Part shown: in pieces, positions 52,198 to 61,290 of the stretch
Position numbering within the stretch: position 1 is the stretch's first letter
How the letters are laid out: the number at the start of each line of letters is the position of its first letter
Program-made: the position numbers and the translations under genes
Notes under the pieces: generated by a model
The model's database searches: none
Told to the model about the DNA's origin: nothing
What the model saw: only the letters and a program-made list of their open reading frames with translations
Source of the DNA: Paenibacillaceae bacterium GAS479
Lineage (GTDB): Bacteria > Bacillota > Bacilli > Paenibacillales > Paenibacillaceae
Assembly (NCBI GenBank): GCA_900105225.1
Contig: LT629764.1
Coordinates: 5,352,501 to 5,416,500 of the forward strand
DNA length: 64,000 nt
Reading direction: 5' to 3'

Positions 52198-54533
52198 GAC
52201 ATCACCCGTTTGAACATTTTTTCTAACTGATACACCGAAATATGCACAAGAATCGGCCGCCCATGCGGGCAAGTATAGGGCTGCTGGCAGGCCGCTAATC
52301 GCGACAGCAGCGCTTCGCCTTCTTCCCGGCTCAGCCGGTCATTGGCTTTGATGGAAGCTTTGCAGGAGCACATGATAGCCGCTTCCTCGCGCAGCTTGGC
52401 GATATCGATCGAGCGTTTCTCGCGCAGCACCCACTCTACCATCTCTTCGACAAGCTGCTGCTCCTCCCCCTTGGGAAACCAATGGGGATGGGAGCGAACG
52501 AGGAAGGACTGCGAGCCGAACGGCTCCAGTTCCACCCCGGCTTCTGCTAATAGCGGAAGCCTATCAGCCAGTTGCATAGCATCGACGCTGGTATACTCCA
52601 GCGTGAACGGCACGAGCAATGGCTGGCTCTCCCGGCTAATCTCACCGAACTTGCGATAATAATATTCGTAATTGATCCGCTCATGCGCAGCATGCTGATC
52701 GATCAGGTACATCCCTTCTTCGTTCTGACCGATCAGATACGTGCCGTGGAGCTGGCCTACCCAGCTTAACTCCGGGAAACCGGAATCGGTGGCGTTAGCG
52801 GTGCTAGGATCAGAAGCGCTAGCGGGATTTGCGACACGAGTGGAGCCAACATCAGGAGCGCTAGCGGGATCTGCGACACCAGTGGAGCCAGCATCAGGAG
52901 CGCTAGCGGAACCTGAGTAGAATGCTGGGTCCGTCGAGTGAGCAGGGTCAGCGGCGAAGCCAGGATGAGCAGCATGAGCTGGATCTGCGTAAGAATTAAC
53001 CGCTGCCGGGATTTCAGCAGGAGCCGCTGATAGGTAATCTCGCGGCGGCTCCTGCTGCGTAGTCGGCGGGAAGGCGAAGCCTTCCTCGGATGCGCCGGAG
53101 CCTGCCGGCGCCGGCGCATAAGGCGTGGCCGAGCGCTCGCGCAGGCTCGCTGCGCCGAAGGCGCCAGCAGCGGGCGCATAGAGCCGCTGCGCCGCATCTG
53201 GCGGCACCGGCGGCGCGCCTTGCGCCGCCGGCCGCCAAGGCCCGGCTGCGATGCTGCCGGGCGGCGGGCCCTTGCGGCCCGAGCCGGCGTAGCCGCGCGG
53301 GCCGCCGCCCTGCTGCGGCGGGGCAAAGCCCGCCGCAGCGCTCGCGGCCGCGGCTTCGCCAGCGGCCGCGCCGCCGGGAGGCGCCGCAGGCGGCTCTCCG
53401 CCCGCAGGGGCGGAGCCGCCGGGCAAGCCCAAACCATCACCACCGGCGCCGAACCCCGGCTCCGGCTGGTGAAAGCGCAGCTGCTCCTGCCGGTACACCG
53501 GGCCGGAGCGGGTCCCGCGGCCGGAATCCGGCCCCGGAATATGTCGGCGTCCGCCCAGAGCGGCGCGCGCCGTTTCCTCAATGAAAGCTTTCAGCTCGGC
53601 TTCCTTGCTGAAGCGCACTTCCATTTTCGACGGATGCACGTTCACGTCGACGAGACCGGGATGCATGCCGATCTCAAGCACCGCTACGGGAAACCGGTTG
53701 ATCGGCAGCAAAGTATGAAAAGCTGTCAGCAGCGATTGCTGTACAGCAAAGCTGCGGATGTAACGCCCGTTAACTACCGTTGTAATCGCGGTACGACTCG
53801 CCCTCGTCAGCTCTGGCTTGGAAATATAACCGTTCAGCTCGTAATCGGCATGCTCGCCGCGCAGCGGCAGCATCGCCTTGGCCGTTCCCGTGCCATAAAC
53901 AGCGGCAATAACCTGCAGTCGATCACCCGAACCGGAAGTCCGCAGCAGACTGCCGCCATTATGCGTCAGCGAGAAGGCAATGCCAGGATGAGCAAGCGCA
54001 ATCCGATAAATGTAGTCGGAGATATGGCCAAGCTCGGTCTGAATGCTTTTCATATATTTGAGGCGTGCAGGCGTATTGAAAAATAAATCCCGCACCGTCA
54101 TATCCGTGCCTTGACCGGCTCCGGCATGTTCATCCGTAGTCAGCTTGCCGCCTTCCATGACGATGCGCCTTCCCAGCCCGCTGTCGCTGCTGGCAGACAC
54201 ACAGTCTACTCTAGCAACAGCGGCAATACTCGGCAAAGCCTCGCCCCGGAAACCGAGACTAGCAATGCGAAAAAGATCCCTGTCCGTCAGCAGCTTGCTC
54301 GTTGCATGCCGCTGGAACGCGGTCTCCATATCCTCAACTTCTATGCCGCTTCCGTTGTCCTGGACGCGGATCAGGCTGAGGCCGCCCTCTTCTATTGTAA
54401 TATCGATGGAGGTAGCCCCAGCATCCACCGCGTTCTCAACCAGCTCCTTTACAACGGAAGCCGGTCTCTCCACGACTTCGCCGGCAGCAATTTGGTTCGC
54501 CAAATGCTCGTCCAGTACCTTGATTTTGCCCAT
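52194..54533 (-). CDS. mutL: DNA mismatch repair endonuclease MutL
   Basis: A 779-residue mismatch repair protein. The N-terminal GHKL ATPase (about 1-330) shows IAAGEVVERPASVVKELVEN, DNGSGI and GFRGEALPSIAAV. The C-terminal dimerisation/nuclease domain (from about 590) has the endonuclease motif DQHAAHERINYE, ACKASIKAND-type and CPHGRP motifs, and QPLLVP, a likely beta-clamp contact. Between them lies an unusually long linker of about 250 residues, first Ala/Gly/Pro-rich and very GC-rich (53080-53480), then a 14-residue tandem repeat. B. subtilis MutL is 627 residues. GGAGGAGTGA precedes the ATG. It lies 24 bases after mutS. Confidence 0.95.
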   Translation of the reverse strand: MGKIKVLDEHLANQIAAGEVVERPASVVKELVENAVDAGATSIDITIEEGGLSLIRVQDNGSGIEVEDMETAFQRHATSKLLTDRDLFRIASLGFRGEALPSIAAVARVDCVSASSDSGLGRRIVMEGGKLTTDEHAGAGQGTDMTVRDLFFNTPARLKYMKSIQTELGHISDYIYRIALAHPGIAFSLTHNGGSLLRTSGSGDRLQVIAAVYGTGTAKAMLPLRGEHADYELNGYISKPELTRASRTAITTVVNGRYIRSFAVQQSLLTAFHTLLPINRFPVAVLEIGMHPGLVDVNVHPSKMEVRFSKEAELKAFIEETARAALGGRRHIPGPDSGRGTRSGPVYRQEQLRFHQPEPGFGAGGDGLGLPGGSAPAGGEPPAAPPGGAAAGEAAAASAAAGFAPPQQGGGPRGYAGSGRKGPPPGSIAAGPWRPAAQGAPPVPPDAAQRLYAPAAGAFGAASLRERSATPYAPAPAGSGASEEGFAFPPTTQQEPPRDYLSAAPAEIPAAVNSYADPAHAAHPGFAADPAHSTDPAFYSGSASAPDAGSTGVADPASAPDVGSTRVANPASASDPSTANATDSGFPELSWVGQLHGTYLIGQNEEGMYLIDQHAAHERINYEYYYRKFGEISRESQPLLVPFTLEYTSVDAMQLADRLPLLAEAGVELEPFGSQSFLVRSHPHWFPKGEEQQLVEEMVEWVLREKRSIDIAKLREEAAIMCSCKASIKANDRLSREEGEALLSRLAACQQPYTCPHGRPILVHISVYQLEKMFKRVMS
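52811..52910 (-). repeat. 42-bp in-frame tandem repeat in mutL
   Basis: Units start at 52811 and 52853, with a partial third at 52895, and differ at a few bases. They encode 14-residue units such as PASAPDVGSTRVAN in the MutL linker. Being in frame, copy changes would lengthen or shorten the linker only. Confidence 0.85.
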
Positions 54534-54557
54534 TGGCTCACTCCTCCCTCGCCCATA

Positions 54558-57308
54558 TTAAACGCTTAGCTTGCCCTTCATATCACTCAGCCACTGGATG
54601 GCTTGAAGCGGCGTCATATTGAGCAGATCCAGCTTGCGCAGCTTGTCCGCCAGCTCATCCGCCGTCTCGGCGGCTTTGCCGGAGCGCCGCTTGCCTGAAC
54701 CCGTCATATCTGCCGACTCTTCCCCGAAAATCGACAGCTGCACTGGAGATTTTGCCGTTTCATTACCGGTTGTAGACTCCATGCCAGCGTTAACGGCTGC
54801 ATTTGCACTTCCTCCTGGACCTGCACCTACATTACTCACTGCTTCTACAGCATAGGCTGCGGCAGTCTCCCTAATCATCTCTGAATTGGCGCGAGTCGAG
54901 CGTCCAGCCCCTTCATCGTACTGGTTCTCCAGCGTCTCCAGCAGCTTATAGGCGCGACCGATGATGCTGTCAGGCAAGCCCGCAAGCCTCGCACAATAAA
55001 TGCCGTAACTCGTGCTGGCCGCACCTGGCACAAGTTTGCGCAGGAAGGTTACATCGCCGCCGCTCTCTTTGACCGCCATACAGGCGTTGTTCAGATACTT
55101 CAGAGACTCTTCCAGATGGGATAACTCGTGAAAATGTGTCGACACAAGCGCTTTACAGCCGGTCACATCATGCAAAAACTCAATTACTGCCTGAGCGATG
55201 GACATGCCCTCTGCCGTTGAAGTACCGCGTCCCAGCTCGTCAATAATGACGAGGCTGCGAACCGTAGCTTTGTCGGTCATCTGCTGAATATCCCGCATTT
55301 CGACCATGAATGTGCTCTGTCCGCCAGCTAGATCATCCGCCGCGCCGATGCGCGTAAATATCCGATCGACGAGCGGCAGACGCGCTGAGCGCGCCGGTAC
55401 GAAACAGCCGATCTGAGCCATGATGCAGATGAGAGCCGTCTGGCGCATATAAGTGCTTTTACCCGCCATATTAGGACCAGTAATGAGCAGCATCCTCGCT
55501 TCATCCCGGCCGAGCTGAGTGCCGTTGGCCATAAAAGAGGTCCCTTCCAGCACCGCCTCAACGACCGGATGCCGTCCGCCGTCGATGTCCAGATCGTAAC
55601 CGTCCGTCACCTCGGGACGGACATAACGGCGCTCCGCGCTGACCGCTGCAAGTGACTGCAGCACGTCCGCCTGCGCGATAATATCCGCCAGCCGTTGCAG
55701 GCGATGAAGCTGACCGGCAATCCCGTCGCGAAGCTGGATGAACAGACTGTACTCCAGATCCGTCATTTTCTCCTCGGCTTCCAGAATAAGACGTTCTTTC
55801 TCCTTGAGCTCCGGCGTCACATAACGTTCCGCATTGGCAAGCGTCTGCTTGCGCTCGTACCGGCCCTCAGGAAGCGAAGCGATATTCGCCTTCGACACCT
55901 CCAGGAAATATCCGAACACTTTGTTATAGCCGATTTTCAGCGTACGGATGCCAGTCGCTTCGCGCTCACGCCGCTCCAGATCGGCGAGCCATTTTTTACC
56001 GCTGGTGCTCGCCTCGCGCAGCTGATCCAAATAACTGTCATAACCGGAGCGGATCAGTCCGCCTTCCCGCACGGATACCGGCGGCTCGTCAACCAGCACC
56101 GTATCGATCATCTCACGCAAATCTCCGCAGCCGTCCACCCCATGTGTCAGACGCCGCAGTGTTGCGGAGCCAGAATCCGCGAGCAGTTGAAGCAGCGCTG
56201 GCACCCGATCAAGCGACGCTTTGAGTGCAGCCAGATCGCGCCCGCCTGCCGTGCCGTAAGCGACGCGCCCAACAAGCCGCTCAAGGTCATAAATACCATC
56301 CAGTTCGCCGCGCACATCCTCACGCAGGATCAGATTGCCATACAGTGCGGCAACGGCTTCAAGCCGTTCTTCCACGGCTGCTGCGGACAGCAGCGGCTTG
56401 TCGATCCAGCGGCGCAGTAAACGCCCGCCCATCGATGTTTTGGTCCGGTCGAGCAACCACAGCAGGGAACCTTTGCGACTGCGTCCATGAACCGTCTCCG
56501 TCAGCTCCAGGTTGCGCCGCGTGAACGGGTCCAGAATCAGATACTGACTCGGCTCATAACTCTGCACTGCGCGCAGATGACCGAGCGATCGCTTCTGCGT
56601 CTCCGACAAATAACCCGCCAAGAGCGACACAGCTCGTACGCGCACCGCCGGCAGTCCATCGAGCGATTGGCCTGGCAGCAGCTGTAACAATGCCTCCGCC
56701 TCCATCGGCTGGCGCTCCGTGTAAAGCACTGGCCGACTTGTCAGGGAAGGCCGCGAACGCAGCTGTTCCAGCACCCCTGCATCCCCGACGATTTCCGCCG
56801 GAAAATACACATTGATCTCGTCCTGCAGCAGCTCAGCGCTTCCAGCAAAAGAGGTTGCGTAAAGTTCTCCTGTCGACAGATCGCAGGCGGCAAGCGCTAA
56901 CTGCCCCCCTTCTGCTGCCACGGAGACAATATAATTGTTGGACTTGTCTGTGAGAGATTTGCTCTCCATGACCGTACCCGGCGTTACGACCCGAACGATT
57001 TCACGGCGCACGACGCCTTTAGCAACGGCAGGATCCTCGACCTGCTCGCAAATAGCAACTTTGTAGCCTTTATCGACGAGCCGGGCTATGTATCCTTCAG
57101 CGGAATGATAGGGTACCCCGCACATCGGAATTTTCTCTTCACCGCCTCCGGCACGGCCGGTCAGCGTAATTTCCAGCTCTTTGGATGCCAATATGGCGTC
57201 GTCGAAAAATAATTCATAGAAGTCTCCCAGGCGGAAAAATAGAAAAGCGTCCCGGGCTTCTTCTTTTATAGTCAAATATTGCTGCATCATCGGCGTCAAC
57301 GCTGCCAC
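54558..57308 (-). CDS. mutS: DNA mismatch recognition protein MutS
   Basis: A 916-residue mismatch sensor. The N-terminal mismatch-binding motif is DFYEL (Phe30, Glu32). The ATPase has Walker A GPNMAGKST, the STFMVEM segment, Walker B LVIIDELGRGTST and STHFHEL. Near the C-terminus QLSIF is a likely beta-clamp contact, within an Ala/Gly/Thr-rich insert of about 80 residues. The start is GTG at 57308, 5 bases after AGGAGGT, giving MAALTPMMQQYL; the frame is open to 57350. The promoter at 57381-57409 drives it and probably mutL onward. Confidence 0.96.
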   Translation of the reverse strand: MAALTPMMQQYLTIKEEARDAFLFFRLGDFYELFFDDAILASKELEITLTGRAGGGEEKIPMCGVPYHSAEGYIARLVDKGYKVAICEQVEDPAVAKGVVRREIVRVVTPGTVMESKSLTDKSNNYIVSVAAEGGQLALAACDLSTGELYATSFAGSAELLQDEINVYFPAEIVGDAGVLEQLRSRPSLTSRPVLYTERQPMEAEALLQLLPGQSLDGLPAVRVRAVSLLAGYLSETQKRSLGHLRAVQSYEPSQYLILDPFTRRNLELTETVHGRSRKGSLLWLLDRTKTSMGGRLLRRWIDKPLLSAAAVEERLEAVAALYGNLILREDVRGELDGIYDLERLVGRVAYGTAGGRDLAALKASLDRVPALLQLLADSGSATLRRLTHGVDGCGDLREMIDTVLVDEPPVSVREGGLIRSGYDSYLDQLREASTSGKKWLADLERREREATGIRTLKIGYNKVFGYFLEVSKANIASLPEGRYERKQTLANAERYVTPELKEKERLILEAEEKMTDLEYSLFIQLRDGIAGQLHRLQRLADIIAQADVLQSLAAVSAERRYVRPEVTDGYDLDIDGGRHPVVEAVLEGTSFMANGTQLGRDEARMLLITGPNMAGKSTYMRQTALICIMAQIGCFVPARSARLPLVDRIFTRIGAADDLAGGQSTFMVEMRDIQQMTDKATVRSLVIIDELGRGTSTAEGMSIAQAVIEFLHDVTGCKALVSTHFHELSHLEESLKYLNNACMAVKESGGDVTFLRKLVPGAASTSYGIYCARLAGLPDSIIGRAYKLLETLENQYDEGAGRSTRANSEMIRETAAAYAVEAVSNVGAGPGGSANAAVNAGMESTTGNETAKSPVQLSIFGEESADMTGSGKRRSGKAAETADELADKLRKLDLLNMTPLQAIQWLSDMKGKLSV

Positions 57309-57380
57309 CTTGTACCTCCTGCGCAGATATGGACTTTGGCGCTTCGCCAAGCCTCCTGCATTCTATGAAAACCAACCTTC

Positions 57381-57409
57381 ATTATAGCAGTATAACGAAA
57401 TCCGTACAA
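57381..57409 (-). promoter_or_regulatory. mutS operon promoter
   Basis: Minus-strand TTGTAC (57404-57409), 17-base spacer and perfect TATAAT (57381-57386). Confidence 0.75.
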
Positions 57410-57424
57410 AGGAGATGTACGCCA

Positions 57425-57454
57425 AAAAGCCGTCCTCCGGGAGAGGAGAGCGGC
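57425..57454 (-). terminator. Terminator after the amidoligase gene
   Basis: GCCG-CCTCC pairs with GGAG-CGGC (57429-57454), followed on the minus strand by TTTTTGG. The 57455-57635 interval is AT-rich and holds nothing else recognised. Confidence 0.65.
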
Positions 57455-57635
57455 GTGCAGTAAATATAATTGTTAAGGTTTATTTTTAAGGACAATAATT
57501 ATTCATGTAGTTAATTCAAATATCGCCTAACTACCTAATTTAGATTATTCTAACTCGTTCAAAATCAGCTAACTCCAGTTCCTCATCTAACTCATCTTCC
57601 GACCGTATCCATCAACAGCTTCCTGCTCTCCTACT

Positions 57636-59348
57636 TCAGTCACGCTCAAAAATAGAGCTATCCCCTGCCAATGCCCGCTGGTGCGAGCTTGAATGCTGGA
57701 TAGAAAAGCCGCCGAAACGCTGCGACTGGCTTGATTCAGAGAGCGGAAGGCCCCAGCGGATTCGAATGTCGAGGCTCTCATCCCAGGCTGCCCCCGACTC
57801 CACCGCATTCAGCAAAGGATCAAGCAAATGCCGCCGCTGCTCATAAGAAGGGGCTCTACGTAGCCCTGCTCGCAACCGCGGCAGGCAGAGTATGAGCGTC
57901 TCTCGATCTCCTTCATAGTAAGCTCGGGCAAACGAGTCCTCCAAGCTAGGCAAATCATCGAGCCAAGCCGAGTCCTCCGCTGCCAGCAACGCGACGCCAA
58001 GCGCGTAGCGGGCTACGGCCGGTGAAATGAGCCAGCTGGGCAGCGTGCGGTATTCAAAACCACCGTGAGGTTGTCGGCGGCAGTCGCCGAATGTGCCGTA
58101 ACGAGGGCGCCTGCCCCTGCCGGCAGCATCTTCGGCCAGCGCCAGCGGAATCGCCGCATAGCTGTCCAGCGCGCGCAGTAGCCGCGTCGTCAGCGGCACG
58201 CCGCTGAGATGCACATGGCCGCCGAGCGCGATACCCGGCACCGGCATCGCGCCTGCAGCCAGCCGCATGCCCGGCTCGCGAGCTCCGCGCCGCGCGGCCA
58301 GCGCCAGCAGCCGGCGAATACGGCTCAGCAGCTCCTCAGCGCTCGTCGCCGGCTCCGGCCTTAGCTCTCCGACCGGCTGGCGCAAGCTTTGGCCAGCGAT
58401 CAACATGTCGCTGCCCACCGCGCTGTGCAGCCCGCCAAGCTGCGATGCCGAAAAGATTCTCCCGTTCTGACGGAGGATCAGAAACTCAGGGTCGGCTCCG
58501 ATCCGTACAGGAGGAACACTACTGCTGCGTTCAGCAAGATGAGTAGCCTCCTGCTCCAGCAGTAGCGCAAGGCGCTTCATCGCCGGTACCCACAGCGCGG
58601 CGCTTACAATTGGTAGCCGCTTCGCCTCAGGCGGGAGCCCTCCAGCCCCCACGGGTCGAAAACTCTTGCAGCCGGGAAGCCTAAGCCCCTCGACATATAA
58701 CTTCCCGCTGTCGCCGATGCGGATGAGCAGCTCGGCTGCATCAAGAAGCAGCTCATATGCTGCTCTTTTGGCTAAACGGGAAGCGCGTTTCGTATCTGGA
58801 TCCTGAGGCTCCGCAGGCGGAGTCTGCCACGCTTCCCCAGCGGAGTCCGCACCAGGCCAAGGCCGGACAATAGTATTGTTGCCCGTCCCAAAACTGCCCG
58901 ATTGCCAGGTTGACGCTCGGAGTCTCTCAATAAACACCGTTTCCAAATGAAACACAACAACCCGCATAAGTCTGCCATGTTCGCCAGCGGCCCCCGCACG
59001 AATTCCAGCCAGCTCAAGCCTGCGTGCAACAGCATCGCTGCTTAGTGAAGCAACAGTCGCCGCGCCAGCGTTCAGCACCCATGGACTGCCTTGCTCCACC
59101 TCTTCGTCTAAAGCGACATTTCGCTCTTGTCCGCTGTTCTCTCCTGTTTGCCTGCAACTATCGCCAGCCTCCCGGCCATTATCATCAGACTTCCTGCTGC
59201 CGGGCCAAGCCGCGCTGCCCCAGATCAGCATTGCATCAGAGCGAGAAAGCACCGCCGCTCCCTGCTGCCAAATAGCCCATTCTGCCGGAGGAGCCGCCTC
59301 CGGCAACTCACTCAAGCCGCCGCACCACAGCCATAGCTTGCCTGCCAT
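57636..59348 (-). CDS. PhiEco32-like COOH-NH2 ligase (amidoligase type 2)
   Basis: A 570-residue protein whose C-terminal part (about 275-540) resembles the amidoligase family related to glutamate-cysteine ligase and glutamine synthetase. Such enzymes join carboxyl and amino groups using ATP. Likely metal and substrate residues are seen in RIGADPEFLIL, VGELRPEPA, GGHVHLSG and FEYRTLPSWL. The first 270 residues are poorly conserved, variable and Ala/Gly-rich. GGGAGG precedes the ATG by 11 bases. It lies between cotE and mutS, an interval that is empty in B. subtilis, and is split from cotE by a terminator. The neighbourhood suggests a spore-envelope or peptide-modifying role; this is inference. 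Confidence 0.75.
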   Translation of the reverse strand: MAGKLWLWCGGLSELPEAAPPAEWAIWQQGAAVLSRSDAMLIWGSAAWPGSRKSDDNGREAGDSCRQTGENSGQERNVALDEEVEQGSPWVLNAGAATVASLSSDAVARRLELAGIRAGAAGEHGRLMRVVVFHLETVFIERLRASTWQSGSFGTGNNTIVRPWPGADSAGEAWQTPPAEPQDPDTKRASRLAKRAAYELLLDAAELLIRIGDSGKLYVEGLRLPGCKSFRPVGAGGLPPEAKRLPIVSAALWVPAMKRLALLLEQEATHLAERSSSVPPVRIGADPEFLILRQNGRIFSASQLGGLHSAVGSDMLIAGQSLRQPVGELRPEPATSAEELLSRIRRLLALAARRGAREPGMRLAAGAMPVPGIALGGHVHLSGVPLTTRLLRALDSYAAIPLALAEDAAGRGRRPRYGTFGDCRRQPHGGFEYRTLPSWLISPAVARYALGVALLAAEDSAWLDDLPSLEDSFARAYYEGDRETLILCLPRLRAGLRRAPSYEQRRHLLDPLLNAVESGAAWDESLDIRIRWGLPLSESSQSQRFGGFSIQHSSSHQRALAGDSSIFERD

Positions 59349-59451
59349 GACGCACCGCCTCCCGTTAGCTCGGCCTCCAGCAGCCGGCGCTATTTCCTCC
59401 TTAATGTCCTGGCAGCGGATATAAACAAAACAAATTTACTTCTGCCAGATG

Positions 59452-59474
59452 AAAAAAAGAGGGCTTTCGCCCTC
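59452..59474 (-). terminator. Rho-independent terminator of cotE
   Basis: GAGGGC and GCCCTC pair around a tetraloop (59459-59474), followed on the minus strand by seven T. Confidence 0.88.
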
Positions 59475-59525
59475 AAATAGTACCGCTCTCCTGCATACCC
59501 TGCAGTATGAACTTGAAAGCCACAC

Positions 59526-60092
59526 TTACAGCTCGTCGTCCAGCAGATCGCCGTCCAAATCGTCGAAACCGCTGTCCCCGTCGTCATAGTCAAAGCTATC
59601 CTTGGTTTCAATGTCGTCGCAGCCACCTGGAATGACTGCCACACACACCTTCGTTTCCGCGATCATCTCGACGGAAAACTCGCGCTCGACCCTTACGACA
59701 ACAGAAGCTCCGCTCGACGAAATATTCGCCTCGATGCAGTTCGGCTCCTGTGTCGCTTCAGCCGCCACTTCTTCTGTGGAAGCCCGGTGCTTCGGGTCCA
59801 CATAGGAAAGCGGGATGTTTTCGACATAAGATACCGTTTCCTTGGCTACGTCAGTTTGCGAGTTTCTGTTGTAGGAATACCAAATGTTGATGTCGTAAGT
59901 TCCGACGACCTCAATGCCGTCCCCCGACCGTACCGCTTCATACTGGTTGTTGATAACCCATGCTCCCAGTATGCTGGTGGGGCGGTGAGGGGGCGTGACG
60001 GTATGCGATACCGTCGAGAACTTGCGACCTTTACCGCAGACAGCTTTTGTGATGATCTCTCTAGTCTGAAGCTGTTTATCTGCAATCGTCAT
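59526..60092 (-). CDS. cotE: Outer spore coat morphogenetic protein CotE
   Basis: A 188-residue coat protein that directs assembly of the outer coat in B. subtilis (181 residues there). Conserved parts are REIITKAVCGKGRKFS, TSILGAWVINNQYEA, GTYDINIWYSYN, PLSYVDPKHRA and VCVAVIPGGCDDI. The tail is very acidic (DYDDGDSGFDDLDGDLLDDEL, read as a run of Asp and Gly), where CotE binds partners. The start is the ATG at 60092 with AGGAGGTTAAAGG upstream. Order cotE-mutS-mutL matches Bacillus, apart from the inserted amidoligase. A sigma-E-like promoter lies upstream. Confidence 0.95.
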   Translation of the reverse strand: MTIADKQLQTREIITKAVCGKGRKFSTVSHTVTPPHRPTSILGAWVINNQYEAVRSGDGIEVVGTYDINIWYSYNRNSQTDVAKETVSYVENIPLSYVDPKHRASTEEVAAEATQEPNCIEANISSSGASVVVRVEREFSVEMIAETKVCVAVIPGGCDDIETKDSFDYDDGDSGFDDLDGDLLDDEL

Positions 60093-60127
60093 TTCCTTTA
60101 ACCTCCTCCATACCATCATTCCTTACA

Positions 60128-60154
60128 AGTGTATGCAGGACATAGGCCAATGTT
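60128..60154 (-). promoter_or_regulatory. Sigma-E-like promoter of cotE
   Basis: Minus-strand CATACACT (60128-60135) with AACATT (60149-60154) 13 bases upstream resembles the mother-cell sigma-E consensus. B. subtilis cotE is known to use sigma-E and sigma-K promoters. Confidence 0.55.
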
Positions 60155-60193
60155 GATAAAATGAACCTAGTCAATGCAATATATTCCGTTCCC

Positions 60194-60227
60194 GCCCCTG
60201 ATTATGAGTGTATGGGGCGCTTTTTTT
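60194..60227 (+). terminator. Orphan plus-strand terminator
   Basis: GCCCC and GGGGC pair, followed by seven T, but no plus-strand gene lies upstream. It may insulate the array from cotE-antisense transcription. The 60228-60520 interval shows no gene. A minus-strand stretch near 60410-60500 is open for about 24 codons and looks like a gene remnant at most. Confidence 0.5.
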
Positions 60228-60544
60228 ACATATGTTCGTGTAGGAGCATTTATGATTGGCGAACAAAATACGGTCCGTTTTTACTGACTAAGCAGGCTTG
60301 CAGAAAAAGAGTCGAGTAATTTGCGAGCCATACCCGCATACGGAACCTTAACTCAATCATAAGCAGATCAAGCTGGATGATTTGTGTTTCTTCATTAAGT
60401 ACGGAGAATTTTTAGCGCCCGAATACCTCCTCGTTGATCTGGACGTATCCCTCCTGCTCTGGTATGCACAGCGCCGACTCCTGGGTCAATTATAGTACGA
60501 ACGTATATTTTAGTAAGTTAGCCCGTACCATTCTGTTAATTCCT

Positions 60545-60552
60545 CATACTAT
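60545..60552 (+). promoter_or_regulatory. Sigma-K-like promoter, array gene 1
   Basis: CATACTAT with an AC dinucleotide 16 bases upstream (60527-60528) fits the late mother-cell sigma-K pattern (AC then CATA-N3-TA) with one mismatch. Transcription would begin about 25 bases before the ATG. Sigma-E or sigma-G reading is also possible. Confidence 0.5.
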
Positions 60553-60582
60553 GTTGATAGAACTCTAATAGGAGGAATATTA

Positions 60583-61086
60583 ATGAATTTTAAAAGGGCA
60601 GAAATCAATACTATTAAAGGTAAAGAGTCAAAAGAGTCAAGCTTCGGAATAATTTTAATTTTGTTTATTCTGCTCGTAATTGTGACAACATTCGTTTACA
60701 GTTCCACTCAAGGGGATAACCTGCCGGGTGATGATCTAACAACGATACAAGCCACCAGAAGATTCGATATTTACAACCGCACTTTAAATTTTTCATTGGT
60801 ATCAACTTCCTTGGAAGGACAATTTGATTACCCTTTTCCACCAACACATATTATTGTCCCCAACCAGAGTTACAACTTTGAGGTTAGAACCTTTACTTTT
60901 ACTAGAAGCAGCGCCTATGTAACCTATAACGTCATATCAGGCATCGAAACAGTGGGAAATATTCGAATTAATATGAGAGTACAGGGCGGAGCTTCTCCAC
61001 CAATTCAAACAACCATTATTAATTTTATCAACGGCCCTATTCGATATGAAAACGGGGGGAATTACGTCAATATTTTCGATTCTTGA
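60583..61086 (+). CDS. Array paralogue 1: YjcZ-like membrane anchor plus unknown beta-rich domain
   Basis: A 167-residue protein of a family I cannot name. After a polar, Lys/Glu-rich start (about 1-19) comes a short, very hydrophobic helix, FGIILILFILLVIVTTFVY (about 21-39), which resembles the tiny YjcZ/TIGR01732 sporulation peptides. The rest (about 45-167) has alternating strands with conserved FDIYNRT, TSLEGQF, PFPPTHII, SYNFEV, YVTYNV, GNIRINMR and GPIRYENGGNYV. No cysteines, so a non-reducible fold. AGGAGGA precedes the ATG by 6 bases. AT-rich compared with the rest of the window. Confidence 0.85.
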   Translation: MNFKRAEINTIKGKESKESSFGIILILFILLVIVTTFVYSSTQGDNLPGDDLTTIQATRRFDIYNRTLNFSLVSTSLEGQFDYPFPPTHIIVPNQSYNFEVRTFTFTRSSAYVTYNVISGIETVGNIRINMRVQGGASPPIQTTIINFINGPIRYENGGNYVNIFDS

Positions 61087-61252
61087 TCAATTGCATGGAC
61101 ATACGCGCCGGCCAATCCATTTTCTTGTCATCCGCCAGTCTCCCTATGCGAAAAACGCCCTGCATTGTTCGATGATCCGGCCAAGTGCAGACTCCTTAGA
61201 TAATTACCAACGTAATATTTAGCTCTTCGCCCGTACCATTCTGTTAATTCCT

Positions 61253-61260
61253 CATACTAT
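61253..61260 (+). promoter_or_regulatory. Sigma-K-like promoter, array gene 2
   Basis: Same CATACTAT box and AC at -35 as gene 1, carried in the duplicated unit, 30 bases before the ATG. Confidence 0.5.
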
Positions 61261-61290
61261 GTTGATAGAACTCTAATAGGAGGAATATTA

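Noticed and set aside
52766-54086. Long Arg/Ala-rich open frames on both strands over the mutL linker
   Set aside because: They arise from the extreme GC content of the mutL linker; composition is unlike a protein and there are no start signals. The mutL frame is continuous with intact domains on both sides.
60410-60500. Short minus-strand coding-like stretch before the array
   Set aside because: Only about 24 codons, without a ribosome site or recognisable family. Too little to call a pseudogene.
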